Positions 26,678-35,509 of a DNA stretch of 64,000 bases are shown in pieces. The notes below the pieces were generated by a model. The model made no database searches. It was given only the letters and a program-made list of their open reading frames with translations, and had not been told where the DNA came from. Origin of the DNA: DAOTTX01 sp034437515 (GTDB lineage Bacteria > Chloroflexota > Anaerolineae > Aggregatilineales > Phototrophicaceae); NCBI GenBank assembly GCA_034437515.1, contig DAOTTX010000104.1:98581-162580 (forward strand), read 5' to 3'. Numbering within the stretch: the first letter of the stretch is position 1; each line of letters opens with the position of its first letter. The position numbers and the translations under genes are program-made.

Positions 26678-26713
26678 CATCAGCGGCGACTCTAGGCGGT
26701 ATCGCCGCTGATG
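26678..26713 (-). terminator. Perfect 12-bp inverted repeat downstream of the small membrane-protein gene
   Basis: CATCAGCGGCGA (26678-26689) and TCGCCGCTGATG (26702-26713) pair perfectly around a 12-base loop. On the minus strand the stem is followed by GCGTTTTGAAATT, a short U run. It lies 29 bp after the membrane-protein stop and 36 bp before the phosphorylase-like gene, so it probably ends or attenuates the long F420/hydroxylase transcript. Confidence 0.7.
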
Positions 26714-26741
26714 GGGATCTTGTTCGTGGTAGTTTGGTTTG

Positions 26742-27161
26742 CTACTCGTCTTTTTCTCGCTTTGCACGTTCTTTTGCCATATTACGCCGGATCTGCTGTT
26801 GGCGTTTCTTCTTGGCGCGGCGTTCCGCATCGATGTCGTCACGTTCGCGCTTGAGTTGGCTCTCCGAGGTCAGCTTTTCCGGCCTCGGCGCGAAGATCGT
26901 ATATAACATACTGACGATCATCAGCAAGACGACGAACACAACACCCCCGGCGATATACCCGACGACCTCAAAGCTTTCGGTGCCCGGTTGCGGCAGGTCA
27001 GGGAACTGTTCTACGAGAAAATCACGTAACGGCTCATGGATGACCCAGGAAATCGCCGCTAGCGCGACTGCCAACAGCAACCCCAGAACAGGCAGAAATG
27101 GTCGAATAGGGTCTCGATTTTTTTTGCGGCCTTTACGTGCATATTCGTCTTCAAATCCCAT
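26742..27161 (-). CDS. Small two-helix membrane protein with basic coiled-coil tail
   Basis: A 139-residue protein of unknown function. A basic N terminus (ARKGRKKNRDP) is followed by a membrane helix (about 22-45, FLPVLGLLLAVALAAISWVI), a short external loop, a second helix (about 67-92, VGYIAGGVVFVVLLMIVSML) and a highly charged C-terminal helix (RERDDIDAERRAKKKRQQQI). Both ends should be cytoplasmic. Similar small two-TM proteins with charged tails are common in Chloroflexota genomes. It follows the FAD/2Fe-2S gene by 6 nt and so is in the same transcript. I cannot assign a role. Confidence 0.75.
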   Translation of the reverse strand: MGFEDEYARKGRKKNRDPIRPFLPVLGLLLAVALAAISWVIHEPLRDFLVEQFPDLPQPGTESFEVVGYIAGGVVFVVLLMIVSMLYTIFAPRPEKLTSESQLKRERDDIDAERRAKKKRQQQIRRNMAKERAKREKDE

Positions 27162-27167
27162 GTGGTT

Positions 27168-28574
27168 TTACTCCTCTTGATCTAAGGATGCTTCGAGAAA
27201 TGCATCTATAATCTTATAGTAGCCGGTACAGCGGCATAAGTTACCGCTGATGCTTTGCACGATCTGCTCACGCGAGGGCTGTGAGTGTTCCTCTAGCAAT
27301 TTTGCCCCCGCCATCAATAAGCCCGGCGTACAATACCCACATTGTACCGCACCCTGATTGATGAAAGCGTTTTGGATTGGATGCAATTCGCCGTTTCGCC
27401 GCAACCCCTCAATTGTGACCACCTCTGCGCCGTGTGCACGCGGGGCGGCGACCATGCAAGCCATCACAGCCGCGCCGTCCAGAAAGACCGTGCAAGCGCC
27501 ACATTCACCTTCTGAGCAGCCTTCTTTGGTGCCGGTCAATCCAGCATCTTCACGGAGCAAGCGCAGCAGGGTTTTACCCTGCCCATGTTGCAGTGTCATC
27601 GGTTCGCCGTTAACGGTTGTCTGGATGGGTGTCTCTTCCGTATGGGTGTCGCTTTTTCCTAGTTCTGGTGGTGTTTTACTCCACAACATCGCCGGGTTTG
27701 GTGACCATGTCGGCTTTTGCTCGTTCGCGGCCAGTGTACGTAGGCCGCGTGCCACCATCACCTTGAGCATCTCGGTGCGGTAGTCGGCGGTGCCGCGCAC
27801 ATCATCAATAGGGCTAGGGGTCGCCGCGGCGAGTTTCGCCGCCCGGTTGATGGACTCCGTCGTCAGTGGTTTGCCGGTCAGGGCTTGTTCCGCCGTCTCA
27901 GCCCGAATGATCGTCGGGGCGACACTCCCCAACGCGATCCGTGCTTGCCGGACGACCTCGCCGTCCATGTGTAAGACGACTGCCGTGTTAATCACCGAGA
28001 TCGCCTGTGCCTGCCGCAGACCAAGTTTCAGGAAAATACCGCGTTCGGCCGTGCCAAGCGCCGGGAACGAGATGCCGGTCATCAGCTCATCGGGGCGCAT
28101 CACATGTTGGCGCAGCCCGACGTAGAAATCCTTTAATCGTACCGTGCGTTTGCCATCCAGCGAGGCCAGATGTACTTTTGCATCCAGCGCGACCAGCGGG
28201 GTGATTGTATCGTTCGCCGGTGACGCCGTGATGAGGTTGCCGGCGATGGTGGCACGGTTGCGGATCTGCGGTGCGCCGACTTCCCAACAAGCCAGCGCCA
28301 GCGGCAGCGCACGCTGTTTGATAAGGTCACTATCAACTATGTGATTATGGGTGACCAGCGGGCCGAGACTGATCTCATCGCTATCTAGCCTGATCGCATC
28401 AAGACCGGGGACGCGGCTGATGTCAATTAAGACATCGACATCGGGCCGCTGCCCGCGCTCCATCTCAATGAGTATATCTGTGCCACCAGCGATGATGCGG
28501 GCACGTTCCTGATATTCTGCGAGATAGGCTAACGCAGCATCTACGGTGTGAACGTTGAAATAGTGTTTCCACAT
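27168..28574 (-). CDS. Fused FAD-binding and 2Fe-2S subunit of the molybdo-hydroxylase
   Basis: A 468-residue electron-transfer subunit. Residues 1 to about 280 are the FAD-binding (CoxM-like) domain with RARIIAGGTDILIEMERGQR, IRNRATIAGNLITASPANDT and a C-terminal CO_deh_flav_C part. After a linker, residues about 315-468 are a CoxS-like ferredoxin: GCSEGECGACTVFLDG binds one cluster, and CGYCTPGLLMAG plus GNLCRCTGYYKI bind the other. In XdhA proteins the iron-sulfur part is N-terminal, so the domain order here is reversed. A TTG at 28592 is possible, but the ATG at 28574 fits the family start and has GGAGA upstream within the previous gene. Confidence 0.9.
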   Translation of the reverse strand: MWKHYFNVHTVDAALAYLAEYQERARIIAGGTDILIEMERGQRPDVDVLIDISRVPGLDAIRLDSDEISLGPLVTHNHIVDSDLIKQRALPLALACWEVGAPQIRNRATIAGNLITASPANDTITPLVALDAKVHLASLDGKRTVRLKDFYVGLRQHVMRPDELMTGISFPALGTAERGIFLKLGLRQAQAISVINTAVVLHMDGEVVRQARIALGSVAPTIIRAETAEQALTGKPLTTESINRAAKLAAATPSPIDDVRGTADYRTEMLKVMVARGLRTLAANEQKPTWSPNPAMLWSKTPPELGKSDTHTEETPIQTTVNGEPMTLQHGQGKTLLRLLREDAGLTGTKEGCSEGECGACTVFLDGAAVMACMVAAPRAHGAEVVTIEGLRRNGELHPIQNAFINQGAVQCGYCTPGLLMAGAKLLEEHSQPSREQIVQSISGNLCRCTGYYKIIDAFLEASLDQEE

Positions 28575-28579
28575 GAGGG

Positions 28580-29011
28580 TTAACGTCTCCAATAACGACG
28601 GATGGCGGCTTGTGCTTCTGTGCCGCCGATGTGATGTAGGACTAAATAAGCCATCTGCTGTGCGTCTTCGTTTTCGCTTTCCAGCACGTCGATGACATCA
28701 GGCACGACCACCTGCGGCAGCGTGCGCCGGGCGATGTTGACCAGCGCCCAACCCGCGTTAGAGCGCACACCGAATACCGGGTCATACATGGCGAAAAGCA
28801 GGGCCGGGACGGCGTCCGGGCTGCTAAGACGATCCAACGCCCACGCTGCGAACTCACGCACTTCCTTATTCATGTCTTTTATGGCGATGAAGCAATAGTC
28901 TATCATGCCCAGGTGGCGATATTTGCCGATAATTTTCATCGCTAATGCGCGGTCTTGTGGGCTGGTGCTGGCGCTTAATTCGATAATCTGGTCGATGGCT
29001 TTGTCACTCAT
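28580..29011 (-). CDS. HEAT-repeat protein
   Basis: A 143-residue all-helical protein with about three HEAT/PBS-lyase-like repeats: DYCFIAIKDMNKEVREFAAW, SSPDAVPALLFAMYDPVFGV, RSNAGWALVNIARR and DVIDVLESENEDAQQMAY. Such proteins act as scaffolds or adaptors. Its start overlaps the phosphoesterase stop by 4 nt, and its stop overlaps the leader of the FAD/2Fe-2S gene, so translation of the three is coupled. A chaperone or assembly role for the hydroxylase is a guess. Confidence 0.8.
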   Translation of the reverse strand: MSDKAIDQIIELSASTSPQDRALAMKIIGKYRHLGMIDYCFIAIKDMNKEVREFAAWALDRLSSPDAVPALLFAMYDPVFGVRSNAGWALVNIARRTLPQVVVPDVIDVLESENEDAQQMAYLVLHHIGGTEAQAAIRRYWRR

Positions 29012-29622
29012 TGTGGGTCAATTTCTAAAACAGTGATCGGGTTAATATTCATGACACAAGTGCTTTTGTAGGTTGAGCGGGTGGTTTTGCGCCGGTCATA
29101 GGTGTGGACATGCCCGTGCAGCATATAACGTGGCTTGTAGAGCCGCAACCCTTGTAGCAGTGCGCGAAAGCCGGTATGCGGTAGATCCTGATCATCATGG
29201 ATGCCGCGTGCGGGCGAATGGGTGACCAGGACATCGATGCCCTTCTGCTTGAACGTTCGCCGAAACAGAAATCGTGGTGCCATCCTCAAGACCATCGAGG
29301 TCATCTGTAACTCGGTATATTGGATGTCGCCGTTGTTGTACTGCATGGAACCCTCCAGACCGGCGAACGTCAACCCTTTATACTCGACGAAACGGCGATG
29401 CAGATTCTCACCACCCGGCGGTTCCTTCGTATAACGTTCGTCATGGTTGCCGCGCACGTAGAACAGGGGAACGTTCAGCACCGAGGTGATAAATTCCAGA
29501 TAGACTCCGGGCATATCACCGCAGCTCACCACCAGTTCGATATCGTTGTAGCGTCGGCGTAAGTTGGCGGCGCTTTCCATCTGTGGCATTACGGTGTCGC
29601 TGATACAAAGAATTTTAACCAT
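29008..29622 (-). CDS. Calcineurin-like metallophosphoesterase
   Basis: A 204-residue metallophosphoesterase. Metal-binding motifs are ILCISDTV (with the D of the first block; the usual DxH is here SDT followed by VMPQ), VSCGDMPG, VRGNHDERY, VTHSPARGIHD and MLHGHVHTYDR. The first motif lacks the usual His, while the other ligands are present. Similar proteins are annotated as YfcE/SbcD-type phosphoesterases. It lies 7 nt after xdhC and overlaps the HEAT gene. The substrate is unknown. Confidence 0.87.
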   Translation of the reverse strand: MVKILCISDTVMPQMESAANLRRRYNDIELVVSCGDMPGVYLEFITSVLNVPLFYVRGNHDERYTKEPPGGENLHRRFVEYKGLTFAGLEGSMQYNNGDIQYTELQMTSMVLRMAPRFLFRRTFKQKGIDVLVTHSPARGIHDDQDLPHTGFRALLQGLRLYKPRYMLHGHVHTYDRRKTTRSTYKSTCVMNINPITVLEIDPQ

Positions 29623-29629
29623 AATAAAT

Positions 29630-30466
29630 TTATGTTGAATGCTTTTCTTTTGATTTCGGGGGCTGTCGCATCGGTGCCCCGGTACCTCCGCGACGTTGCA
29701 TTGTGATCTCCGCCATGATGCTTAGTGCAATTTCTTTGGGCGTCTCCGCTTCGAGTTCCAGGCCGATAGGGGCGCGGATGCGTGACAATTCTTCATCGCT
29801 GATCTGGTGCTTCTCGCGCAGTGCCTCACGGGTGAGTGTCCATCGTCTTTGGCTGCCGATCAACCCGATGTAGGCAGCGTCGCTTTGTAGAAGTACCGGG
29901 ATCAGGTCAATATCAATTGGTAGACCGCGTGTGACAGCGGCGACATAAGTCTGTTTGTTGATGGTGATATATTCAGCGATCGCCGCTGGTTTACAGACCG
30001 CGTAAGCGTCCATATCGGGGATGTGATCGTCGTTGCACATCTCGGTGCGGTCGTCACTGACGACGACGCGATACCCCATCCATTTGCCTAATTGCGCGAG
30101 TGCGACCCCACAATGCCCGGCACCGATGACCAGTAGTGTCGGCGCGGGATGGATCGGCTCGATGAAAATCTGTGCGGAGCCACCACAGATGCCAGGGTCA
30201 CCGGCAGCGATGTTGTTCAGGTGGTAGGTTTCGAGCCGGGGAGTGCCGTCTTCGAGTATTGCTAGCGCGGTCTGAACGACTTCCGATTCCATCTTGCCGC
30301 CACCGATGGTGCCGACTATGTCGCCATCCGCTTTAATCAGCAGTTTGCTCCCGGCATGGCGTGGCATCGACCCCTGTGTGCTGACCACTGTCGCCAGCGA
30401 GACCGCTTCGCCATGCTGTTGTGCTGCGGCTAGCGCCGCATAGACTGCTTTGTGATCGTCATCCAT
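29630..30466 (-). CDS. xdhC: XdhC/CoxI-family molybdenum-cofactor maturation protein
   Basis: A 278-residue protein. The N-terminal XdhC_CoxI part reads SLATVVSTQGSMPRHAGSKL and DGDIVGTIGGGKMESEV. The C-terminal XdhC Rossmann domain reads LLVIGAGHCGVALAQLGKWM with a dinucleotide-binding GxGxxG-like loop, then VSDDRTEMCN. XdhC binds molybdenum cofactor and delivers the sulfurated form to xanthine dehydrogenase. It is in the same run of genes as the hydroxylase subunits. The start overlaps the end of the upstream membrane-protein gene by 8 nt (ATGGATGA). Confidence 0.9.
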   Translation of the reverse strand: MDDDHKAVYAALAAAQQHGEAVSLATVVSTQGSMPRHAGSKLLIKADGDIVGTIGGGKMESEVVQTALAILEDGTPRLETYHLNNIAAGDPGICGGSAQIFIEPIHPAPTLLVIGAGHCGVALAQLGKWMGYRVVVSDDRTEMCNDDHIPDMDAYAVCKPAAIAEYITINKQTYVAAVTRGLPIDIDLIPVLLQSDAAYIGLIGSQRRWTLTREALREKHQISDEELSRIRAPIGLELEAETPKEIALSIMAEITMQRRGGTGAPMRQPPKSKEKHST

Positions 30467-32897
30467 CGACGGTTACTTCCCCAATAAGCAGGCGATTATC
30501 TACCGTATCGTGTGTGGTGGTTGCCGGTGCCAGTCGCTCAAACGTGGTCTTCTCGTAGAAGCCTACCGCGACACTATACGTCCCCGGCATAATGTCATCC
30601 AAGTCTACCGTAATTTGTTCGTGAATTGTACCCGGTAACCACGCTCCCGGTGGCAATCCCCCAATATAGAGATCTCGTTGAGCGATGGGCGGGGCGTTTA
30701 TATCGTCGTAGACGTGGACGAAGAATTTATAATCACCCTGCGGTGGTTTGAATACCGTAAACAGTGCATCGACCGCAAGCTGCATCGTCGGTGTATTCGG
30801 CAGGTCGGCAACCGTCAGCGCAAAACTACTATTCTGGAACGTCGCGTTGATGGGGGCATCGGCGGTGGGGACGGCATAATCTCCTTGCCACGCCCAATGA
30901 TGATAAGGCCGGTAGTATCCGCCTTCGGTTTCGATGCGAACCCGCGTTTGTCCGGATGTAATCGCATCACCGGGGACGTAAAACGGAAGTTCCAACCATG
31001 TGCCGGGGATCGGCGGTACCGGGTTGGTATCTACAGGTACGTCATTTATGTAGAGTGTCAACTGTGCGGCTTCTGCCGGGTGCAACCGGGTGATGAGGAT
31101 TAGATCGTCGCCGGGGATGGTGGTCAGCGTAAATGCTTCGTGTCCGGCGATGCGCCGTCCGCCATCAAGCACGGTGCAGCAATTCGTATAGTCAAACTGA
31201 TAAACCTCCGACACGAAGCCGGGTACATTGATTGTATCCGTCCACATATAATCGTGCGCCCGTTCGGAATCGAGATCGGCAATGTTGAGTTGATCGACCA
31301 ACGTCAGTTCTGCGGTGTAGTCGAGGCTGCCATCTTGCTGCATCGTTGGGTCATAGGCTGACCAATCCGTCCGGTAGATGCCTTGGAAGGGTGCGCCCAG
31401 TGCGACGTTATCCGCCGGGTCATAGTTGGCGGTGTAGGTGGCGAGTTCCTTACCGTAGATGCCTGTATCTGCCAGATAATTTAGGCCGCGTGCGGTTGTA
31501 TATGCGGCGACGTAATCCGGCCTATGCTTGACGAGGAACTCCGCGACCGCGCCGGGGCCGTTGCGCCAGTAGTCAGCAGCACCGGGCGTGGTCAATCCGA
31601 CCATATCGAGTGTGGTGCGCTGACCGATGTAGCGCATCATCCCGACGTCATGCACGGCGACGACCGCATCTTCCGGCGTGTTCGTGGCAAGCCAGCGGGC
31701 CATCGGCAGCGGCTGCGAATAGATATTTTCCAGATTGACGATCTGCAAGCGCCGAAATTCGAGCCACGTCTGCATGGACATCCCCGACAATACCAGCAAA
31801 GCTAACCCGGCAACGGCGACCGCCACCACTCGTGTGCGTGACCTTATGACTTGATAGAGGCCGCTGATTCCGAGCATCGCCAGCGGATAAAACAGTACGA
31901 TCAACGGCACCTGATAGCGTTTGAAGTGCCAGAAGGCCGTATCCAACGTAGCGATGGCGGCAGTCCCGGCGAGCAACCAGCCCGTGAGCAGCAAAACCGT
32001 GAACTTGTGTCGCCGCACTAACTGACCCATCCCCACTAAGGCAAACGGAGCCAACAGGATCGGGATAAAATCCGCACCTGTGGCAAACTCACGCCACATA
32101 CGGACGAAGTTGTCGAGGATGCGATCTATCACGTCCGACCATACAAACGGCACCGTGCTAAGGATCGACTTGGCCTGACTGCCTGTCGCTGAGGCCGACC
32201 CGGTAATCAGCAGATTTAGCGTCGGTTGTAAGCACACGGCGAGGACTGGCAATGCTAGCCAGGGTAAGTGTTTGCGGTGTCGCTCTTTTGTAAGCTGCCG
32301 CAGTCCGTAAACCGCCACCGCGATCAGCGCGAGGATGCTGCCCTCAGGACGTGTGACCGCCAGCAATGCCGCTGCAATCGCGAAAAAATGAGTCCGCTGC
32401 ATGTTGAACGTGTAGAAGGTCAGCAACGTCAAAAATGTGATGATGCCCGTTTCCATGCCGCTCATGAAGTGCCACGCTGGGAGTCCACTCAAGATGAAAA
32501 TCAGGCTGCCGCTAGCGGCAATAACAAATGACACATCATAATGTCTGCTGATCTGATAAACCAACCACGCACTGCCAAGTAGCGCAACCGCGCCGAGGCC
32601 CATCGCCCACAGGCCGAGTGAAAGACCGTCGAAGCCCATTGCGTACCCGACCGCCAGTAAGTAGGGGTAGAGCAAACTTGTCGCGCCGGAGGTTGGTGCT
32701 TCGCCGGGGTTGTAGTCGTAAGGCGCACCATTGGCGATCTGCCGGGCGTATTGAAAGTGGATGTAGGTGTCATCGAGCGGCATGAGCACATCACCACGCC
32801 CGACCGCGACACTCCCGCCGAGGTAAATGAGCAGGGTGACCGCGCTCAAGACGCACAAGCACAACCATAACAACAGATTCTGACGTCTTTCAATCAA
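30459..32897 (-). CDS. GT-C-type membrane glycosyltransferase-like protein
   Basis: An 812-residue integral membrane protein. The first 430 residues contain about ten membrane helices. After the first helix comes PLDDTYIHFQYARQIANG, an acidic external loop like the catalytic Asp loop of GT-C/ArnT/PMT-type enzymes using polyprenyl-phosphate sugars. From about 440 on the chain is extracytoplasmic: an AVVAVHDVGMMRYIGQRTTL segment common in these proteins, then beta-sandwich-like domains. It begins with TTG. It sits between the F420-type oxidoreductase and xdhC with 7-8 nt spacing, yet has no clear tie to either pathway. It could glycosylate a cell-envelope component. Confidence 0.75.
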   Translation of the reverse strand: MIERRQNLLLWLCLCVLSAVTLLIYLGGSVAVGRGDVLMPLDDTYIHFQYARQIANGAPYDYNPGEAPTSGATSLLYPYLLAVGYAMGFDGLSLGLWAMGLGAVALLGSAWLVYQISRHYDVSFVIAASGSLIFILSGLPAWHFMSGMETGIITFLTLLTFYTFNMQRTHFFAIAAALLAVTRPEGSILALIAVAVYGLRQLTKERHRKHLPWLALPVLAVCLQPTLNLLITGSASATGSQAKSILSTVPFVWSDVIDRILDNFVRMWREFATGADFIPILLAPFALVGMGQLVRRHKFTVLLLTGWLLAGTAAIATLDTAFWHFKRYQVPLIVLFYPLAMLGISGLYQVIRSRTRVVAVAVAGLALLVLSGMSMQTWLEFRRLQIVNLENIYSQPLPMARWLATNTPEDAVVAVHDVGMMRYIGQRTTLDMVGLTTPGAADYWRNGPGAVAEFLVKHRPDYVAAYTTARGLNYLADTGIYGKELATYTANYDPADNVALGAPFQGIYRTDWSAYDPTMQQDGSLDYTAELTLVDQLNIADLDSERAHDYMWTDTINVPGFVSEVYQFDYTNCCTVLDGGRRIAGHEAFTLTTIPGDDLILITRLHPAEAAQLTLYINDVPVDTNPVPPIPGTWLELPFYVPGDAITSGQTRVRIETEGGYYRPYHHWAWQGDYAVPTADAPINATFQNSSFALTVADLPNTPTMQLAVDALFTVFKPPQGDYKFFVHVYDDINAPPIAQRDLYIGGLPPGAWLPGTIHEQITVDLDDIMPGTYSVAVGFYEKTTFERLAPATTTHDTVDNRLLIGEVTVDG

Positions 32898-32904
32898 AGG
32901 GCTT

Positions 32905-33903
32905 TTACGTGTAACCGGTGGCGAACGTATCGATCATGAAGTTTACATCGCTTCCCAATGGATACAAGACCGGGCATGTCGCCCCGGCAGCGAGATATTC
33001 CCGTACTTTTATTTTACAGTCCTCCGGGGTGCCGGCGGCAGTCACCAGTTGAACCACATCATCGGGGACGAGGCGGGCGGCTTCGGCAACCTGGATCGCG
33101 TCCAGAGGATTGGGCAGCACCTGCATGACTTCGTTGAGCAGTTCTTGTCGCACGCCGTTAGTTTTCATCGTCTGTGGCTGCTGGCGTAGATACTGGGTGA
33201 CCAGTTGCCGCGCCCGGTCGAGTGCAACCGTGCGATCTTGATCGACCGAACAGACGATAAGCTGTGGCCGTTCGATACTGTCGATAGGCCGTCCGGCTTT
33301 GCGTGCGCCGATCTCGATTTGATGAATAGTGTTTGCCGTGTATGCCGGTGAGGTCAGGTAGTTGAGCAGCACACCGTCGGCGATCTCACCGCCGAGTGCC
33401 ATCATCGCCGGGCTGGTCGCGGCAATATAAATAGGGATGACACGCGGGTCGATGCGTCGTGCGCCGATGCTCACATTGTCGAGCCGGATGAATTGACCTT
33501 GAAAGGACATGCGCTGCCCGTCGAACAGTGTACGCAACACCTGGATCATCTCACGAAGTGCCAGTAGCGGACGATCTCGCCGGACGCCGACCTGCGCCGC
33601 TAACCCCTCCACCCATGCGCCTATACCGCAGATGATGCGATCTTGCGCGAGGTCATCCAGGGTGATGAAGCTCATGGCGAGGGTGGCGGCGTTGCGCGTC
33701 CAATTGTTGACCACACCGGAACCGAGCTTGATGCGGTTGGTGTTGGCAGCATAGGCCGCTAGCGCGACAATCGCATCCCGGTCGAGGCGCGGTTCCGCTT
33801 GCCAGACTGCTTCAAAGCCGCGTGTTTCCGCGTAGCGAACATATTGGATTGCATCTCGGAGTGGGTAACTATCCTGTAAAAAAAGCGCCACGCGGTCTGG
33901 CAT
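32905..33903 (-). CDS. LLM-class F420-dependent oxidoreductase
   Basis: A 332-residue luciferase-like TIM-barrel protein. Features are ALFLQDSYPLRDAIQYVRYA, GFEAVWQAEPRLDRDAIVAL, RIKLGSGVVNNWTRNAATLA, CGIGAWVEGLAAQVGV and IYIAATSPAMMALGGEIADG, close to methylenetetrahydromethanopterin-reductase-like (F420-using) members. Cofactor choice between FMN and F420 cannot be proved from sequence. However, the gene is 2 nt downstream of cofC in a cluster holding the F420 biosynthesis genes and an F420 reductase, so F420 is most likely. The substrate is unknown. Confidence 0.88.
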   Translation of the reverse strand: MPDRVALFLQDSYPLRDAIQYVRYAETRGFEAVWQAEPRLDRDAIVALAAYAANTNRIKLGSGVVNNWTRNAATLAMSFITLDDLAQDRIICGIGAWVEGLAAQVGVRRDRPLLALREMIQVLRTLFDGQRMSFQGQFIRLDNVSIGARRIDPRVIPIYIAATSPAMMALGGEIADGVLLNYLTSPAYTANTIHQIEIGARKAGRPIDSIERPQLIVCSVDQDRTVALDRARQLVTQYLRQQPQTMKTNGVRQELLNEVMQVLPNPLDAIQVAEAARLVPDDVVQLVTAAGTPEDCKIKVREYLAAGATCPVLYPLGSDVNFMIDTFATGYT

Positions 33904-33905
33904 GG

Positions 33906-34571
33906 TTACTCAAGTTCTTGGTGAGGATTATAAATCTTTTCGAGTGTCAGCGTGTCCTCGTAATTGCCCCGCTGGATCATCCGGGCGTAGTTTTCGATGT
34001 CTTCCGGGTGGTCGATGTCCTGCCACATCCGGTCGGATTCGTAAACTTGCACGGTCGCCCCGGCATCACGCGCAAGCATACCATGTCGCCGGAAGCTGCC
34101 TTCGCCATAGGCATAGTCTATGATGCCGGGCGGGCAGACGAAAAGCGCATTTGTGCCGTCTTTATCGCGGTCCGTTGCGATCACTATGCTGGGGCTTTCC
34201 TGATTGCCCATAGCGATCATCTGCTTGACGTCTTGCGGCGCGATGAGCGGCAAATCTGCCGGGAGGATAAGCATCGAGTCGATCCGCCAGCTTGCGATGA
34301 CGGATGTCGCCCGCATCAGCGCGGTATTGAGTTCTGGCGCGCCGCTTTCCTGGATCGTCTTTGCGCCGTATTCACGGGCGACTGCTAAGGCATGTGTGTC
34401 TCGACTGATGACGAGCGTCCCGGTGATTTGCGAGACATTTGTTGTGACTTTTAGTACGTGCCGCAGCATGGCTTCCGCAAAGCGTTGACGTTCTTCCGGT
34501 GAAAGCACGGAGGAAAGCCGACTCTTTGCAAGTCTTAAAGGTTTGACCGGGATCACAGCCCAGGTTGTCAT
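33906..34571 (-). CDS. cofC: 2-Phospho-L-lactate (or phosphoenolpyruvate) guanylyltransferase
   Basis: A 221-residue nucleotidyltransferase. It starts AVIPVKPLRLAKSRLSSVL, the CofC/FbiD version of the GTP-binding loop, and contains LILPADLPLIAPQDVK and RDKDGTNALFVCPPG, which are typical of the family. It makes the guanylated three-carbon donor that CofD joins to Fo. In bacteria related enzymes prefer phosphoenolpyruvate, giving dehydro-F420-0. It is followed immediately by the F420-type oxidoreductase and preceded by cofD (8-nt gap). Confidence 0.93.
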   Translation of the reverse strand: MTTWAVIPVKPLRLAKSRLSSVLSPEERQRFAEAMLRHVLKVTTNVSQITGTLVISRDTHALAVAREYGAKTIQESGAPELNTALMRATSVIASWRIDSMLILPADLPLIAPQDVKQMIAMGNQESPSIVIATDRDKDGTNALFVCPPGIIDYAYGEGSFRRHGMLARDAGATVQVYESDRMWQDIDHPEDIENYARMIQRGNYEDTLTLEKIYNPHQELE

Positions 34572-34579
34572 AAAAAATC

Positions 34580-35509
34580 CTAATCTTCTAGCCAGTGTAA
34601 TAGTTGACTTGCCAGTTCAACCCGCCGTTCTTCTGATTGCATCAAGGTGTCGAGCGCAAGCAGACGCAGGTTTTCCATCTGGAGGGGGGCATCACGTTTG
34701 TCGTAGGCGAAACGGTTAATCACCCTGCCGTAGAACTCGGCGATCGTTTGCGCGGTCGTCGTATAGCCTAATTCTCTCATGATTTTCGCCGTAGGACCCT
34801 TAACAGCCTCCCCGCTGATAAGCGGTGTCACCGCGATGCGCGGCACTTGTTGTGCCGCCAACAATTCACGCATCCCCGGTACGGATAGGATCGGTTGGAT
34901 CGAAAGCCAGGGATTCGACGGCCCGACGATAATCGCGTCCGCGTTTTCGATGGCGGCACGGCTCTCGTCGGAGACGTTAGCCTGTTCAATGTTGTCGAAA
35001 CGGATATTGCGTGCGGTCGGTTGCCAGCGATGTTTGACGAAATACATCTGGAAGGGCAGTTCACCGCGTTCGACGGTATCCACATGGGTTTCGACCGGCG
35101 TGTTCGTCATCGGCAAAATGTCGCACTTAATGTCGAGCACCGAGGTCAGCCGCTTTGTGATCGCGGTCAGGCTGTAGCCCTCGTACCAGAGTTGAGTGCG
35201 CAGCATGTGTGTCGCCAGGTCACGGTCACCCAACCGGAACCAGGGGGCCTCGCCGATGCGCTCTAGCGCATTCAGTGTGATTGCCGTATCACCACTCACA
35301 CCCCAGCCATTTTGCTTATCGACCATGCCGGACAGAGTATACATAATTGTATCGACATCCGGGCAGATGCGTAAGCCGTAAAGCCAGAAGTCGTCGGCGG
35401 TGTTGACGATAATTGTCAGGTTTTCCGGCGAGACGAGTTTGTTTAGCCCGAAGGCCAGCTTTGCCCCACCCACGCCACCGACCAGCAACACGATGTTTTT
35501 ATCCGTCAT
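34580..35509 (-). CDS. cofD: 2-Phospho-L-lactate transferase (F420 biosynthesis)
   Basis: A 309-residue CofD/FbiA enzyme that transfers the activated three-carbon unit to Fo. It opens VLLVGGVGGAKLAFGLNKL, then NTADDFWLYGLRICPDVDT, GWGVSGDTAITL, RLGDRDLATHMLRT and IVGPSNPWLSIQPIL, all strongly conserved in the family. A longer frame from 35587 adds 26 residues without homology. The ATG at 35509 overlaps the end of the lipoprotein gene by 11 nt, implying coupling. Confidence 0.94.
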   Translation of the reverse strand: MTDKNIVLLVGGVGGAKLAFGLNKLVSPENLTIIVNTADDFWLYGLRICPDVDTIMYTLSGMVDKQNGWGVSGDTAITLNALERIGEAPWFRLGDRDLATHMLRTQLWYEGYSLTAITKRLTSVLDIKCDILPMTNTPVETHVDTVERGELPFQMYFVKHRWQPTARNIRFDNIEQANVSDESRAAIENADAIIVGPSNPWLSIQPILSVPGMRELLAAQQVPRIAVTPLISGEAVKGPTAKIMRELGYTTTAQTIAEFYGRVINRFAYDKRDAPLQMENLRLLALDTLMQSEERRVELASQLLHWLED

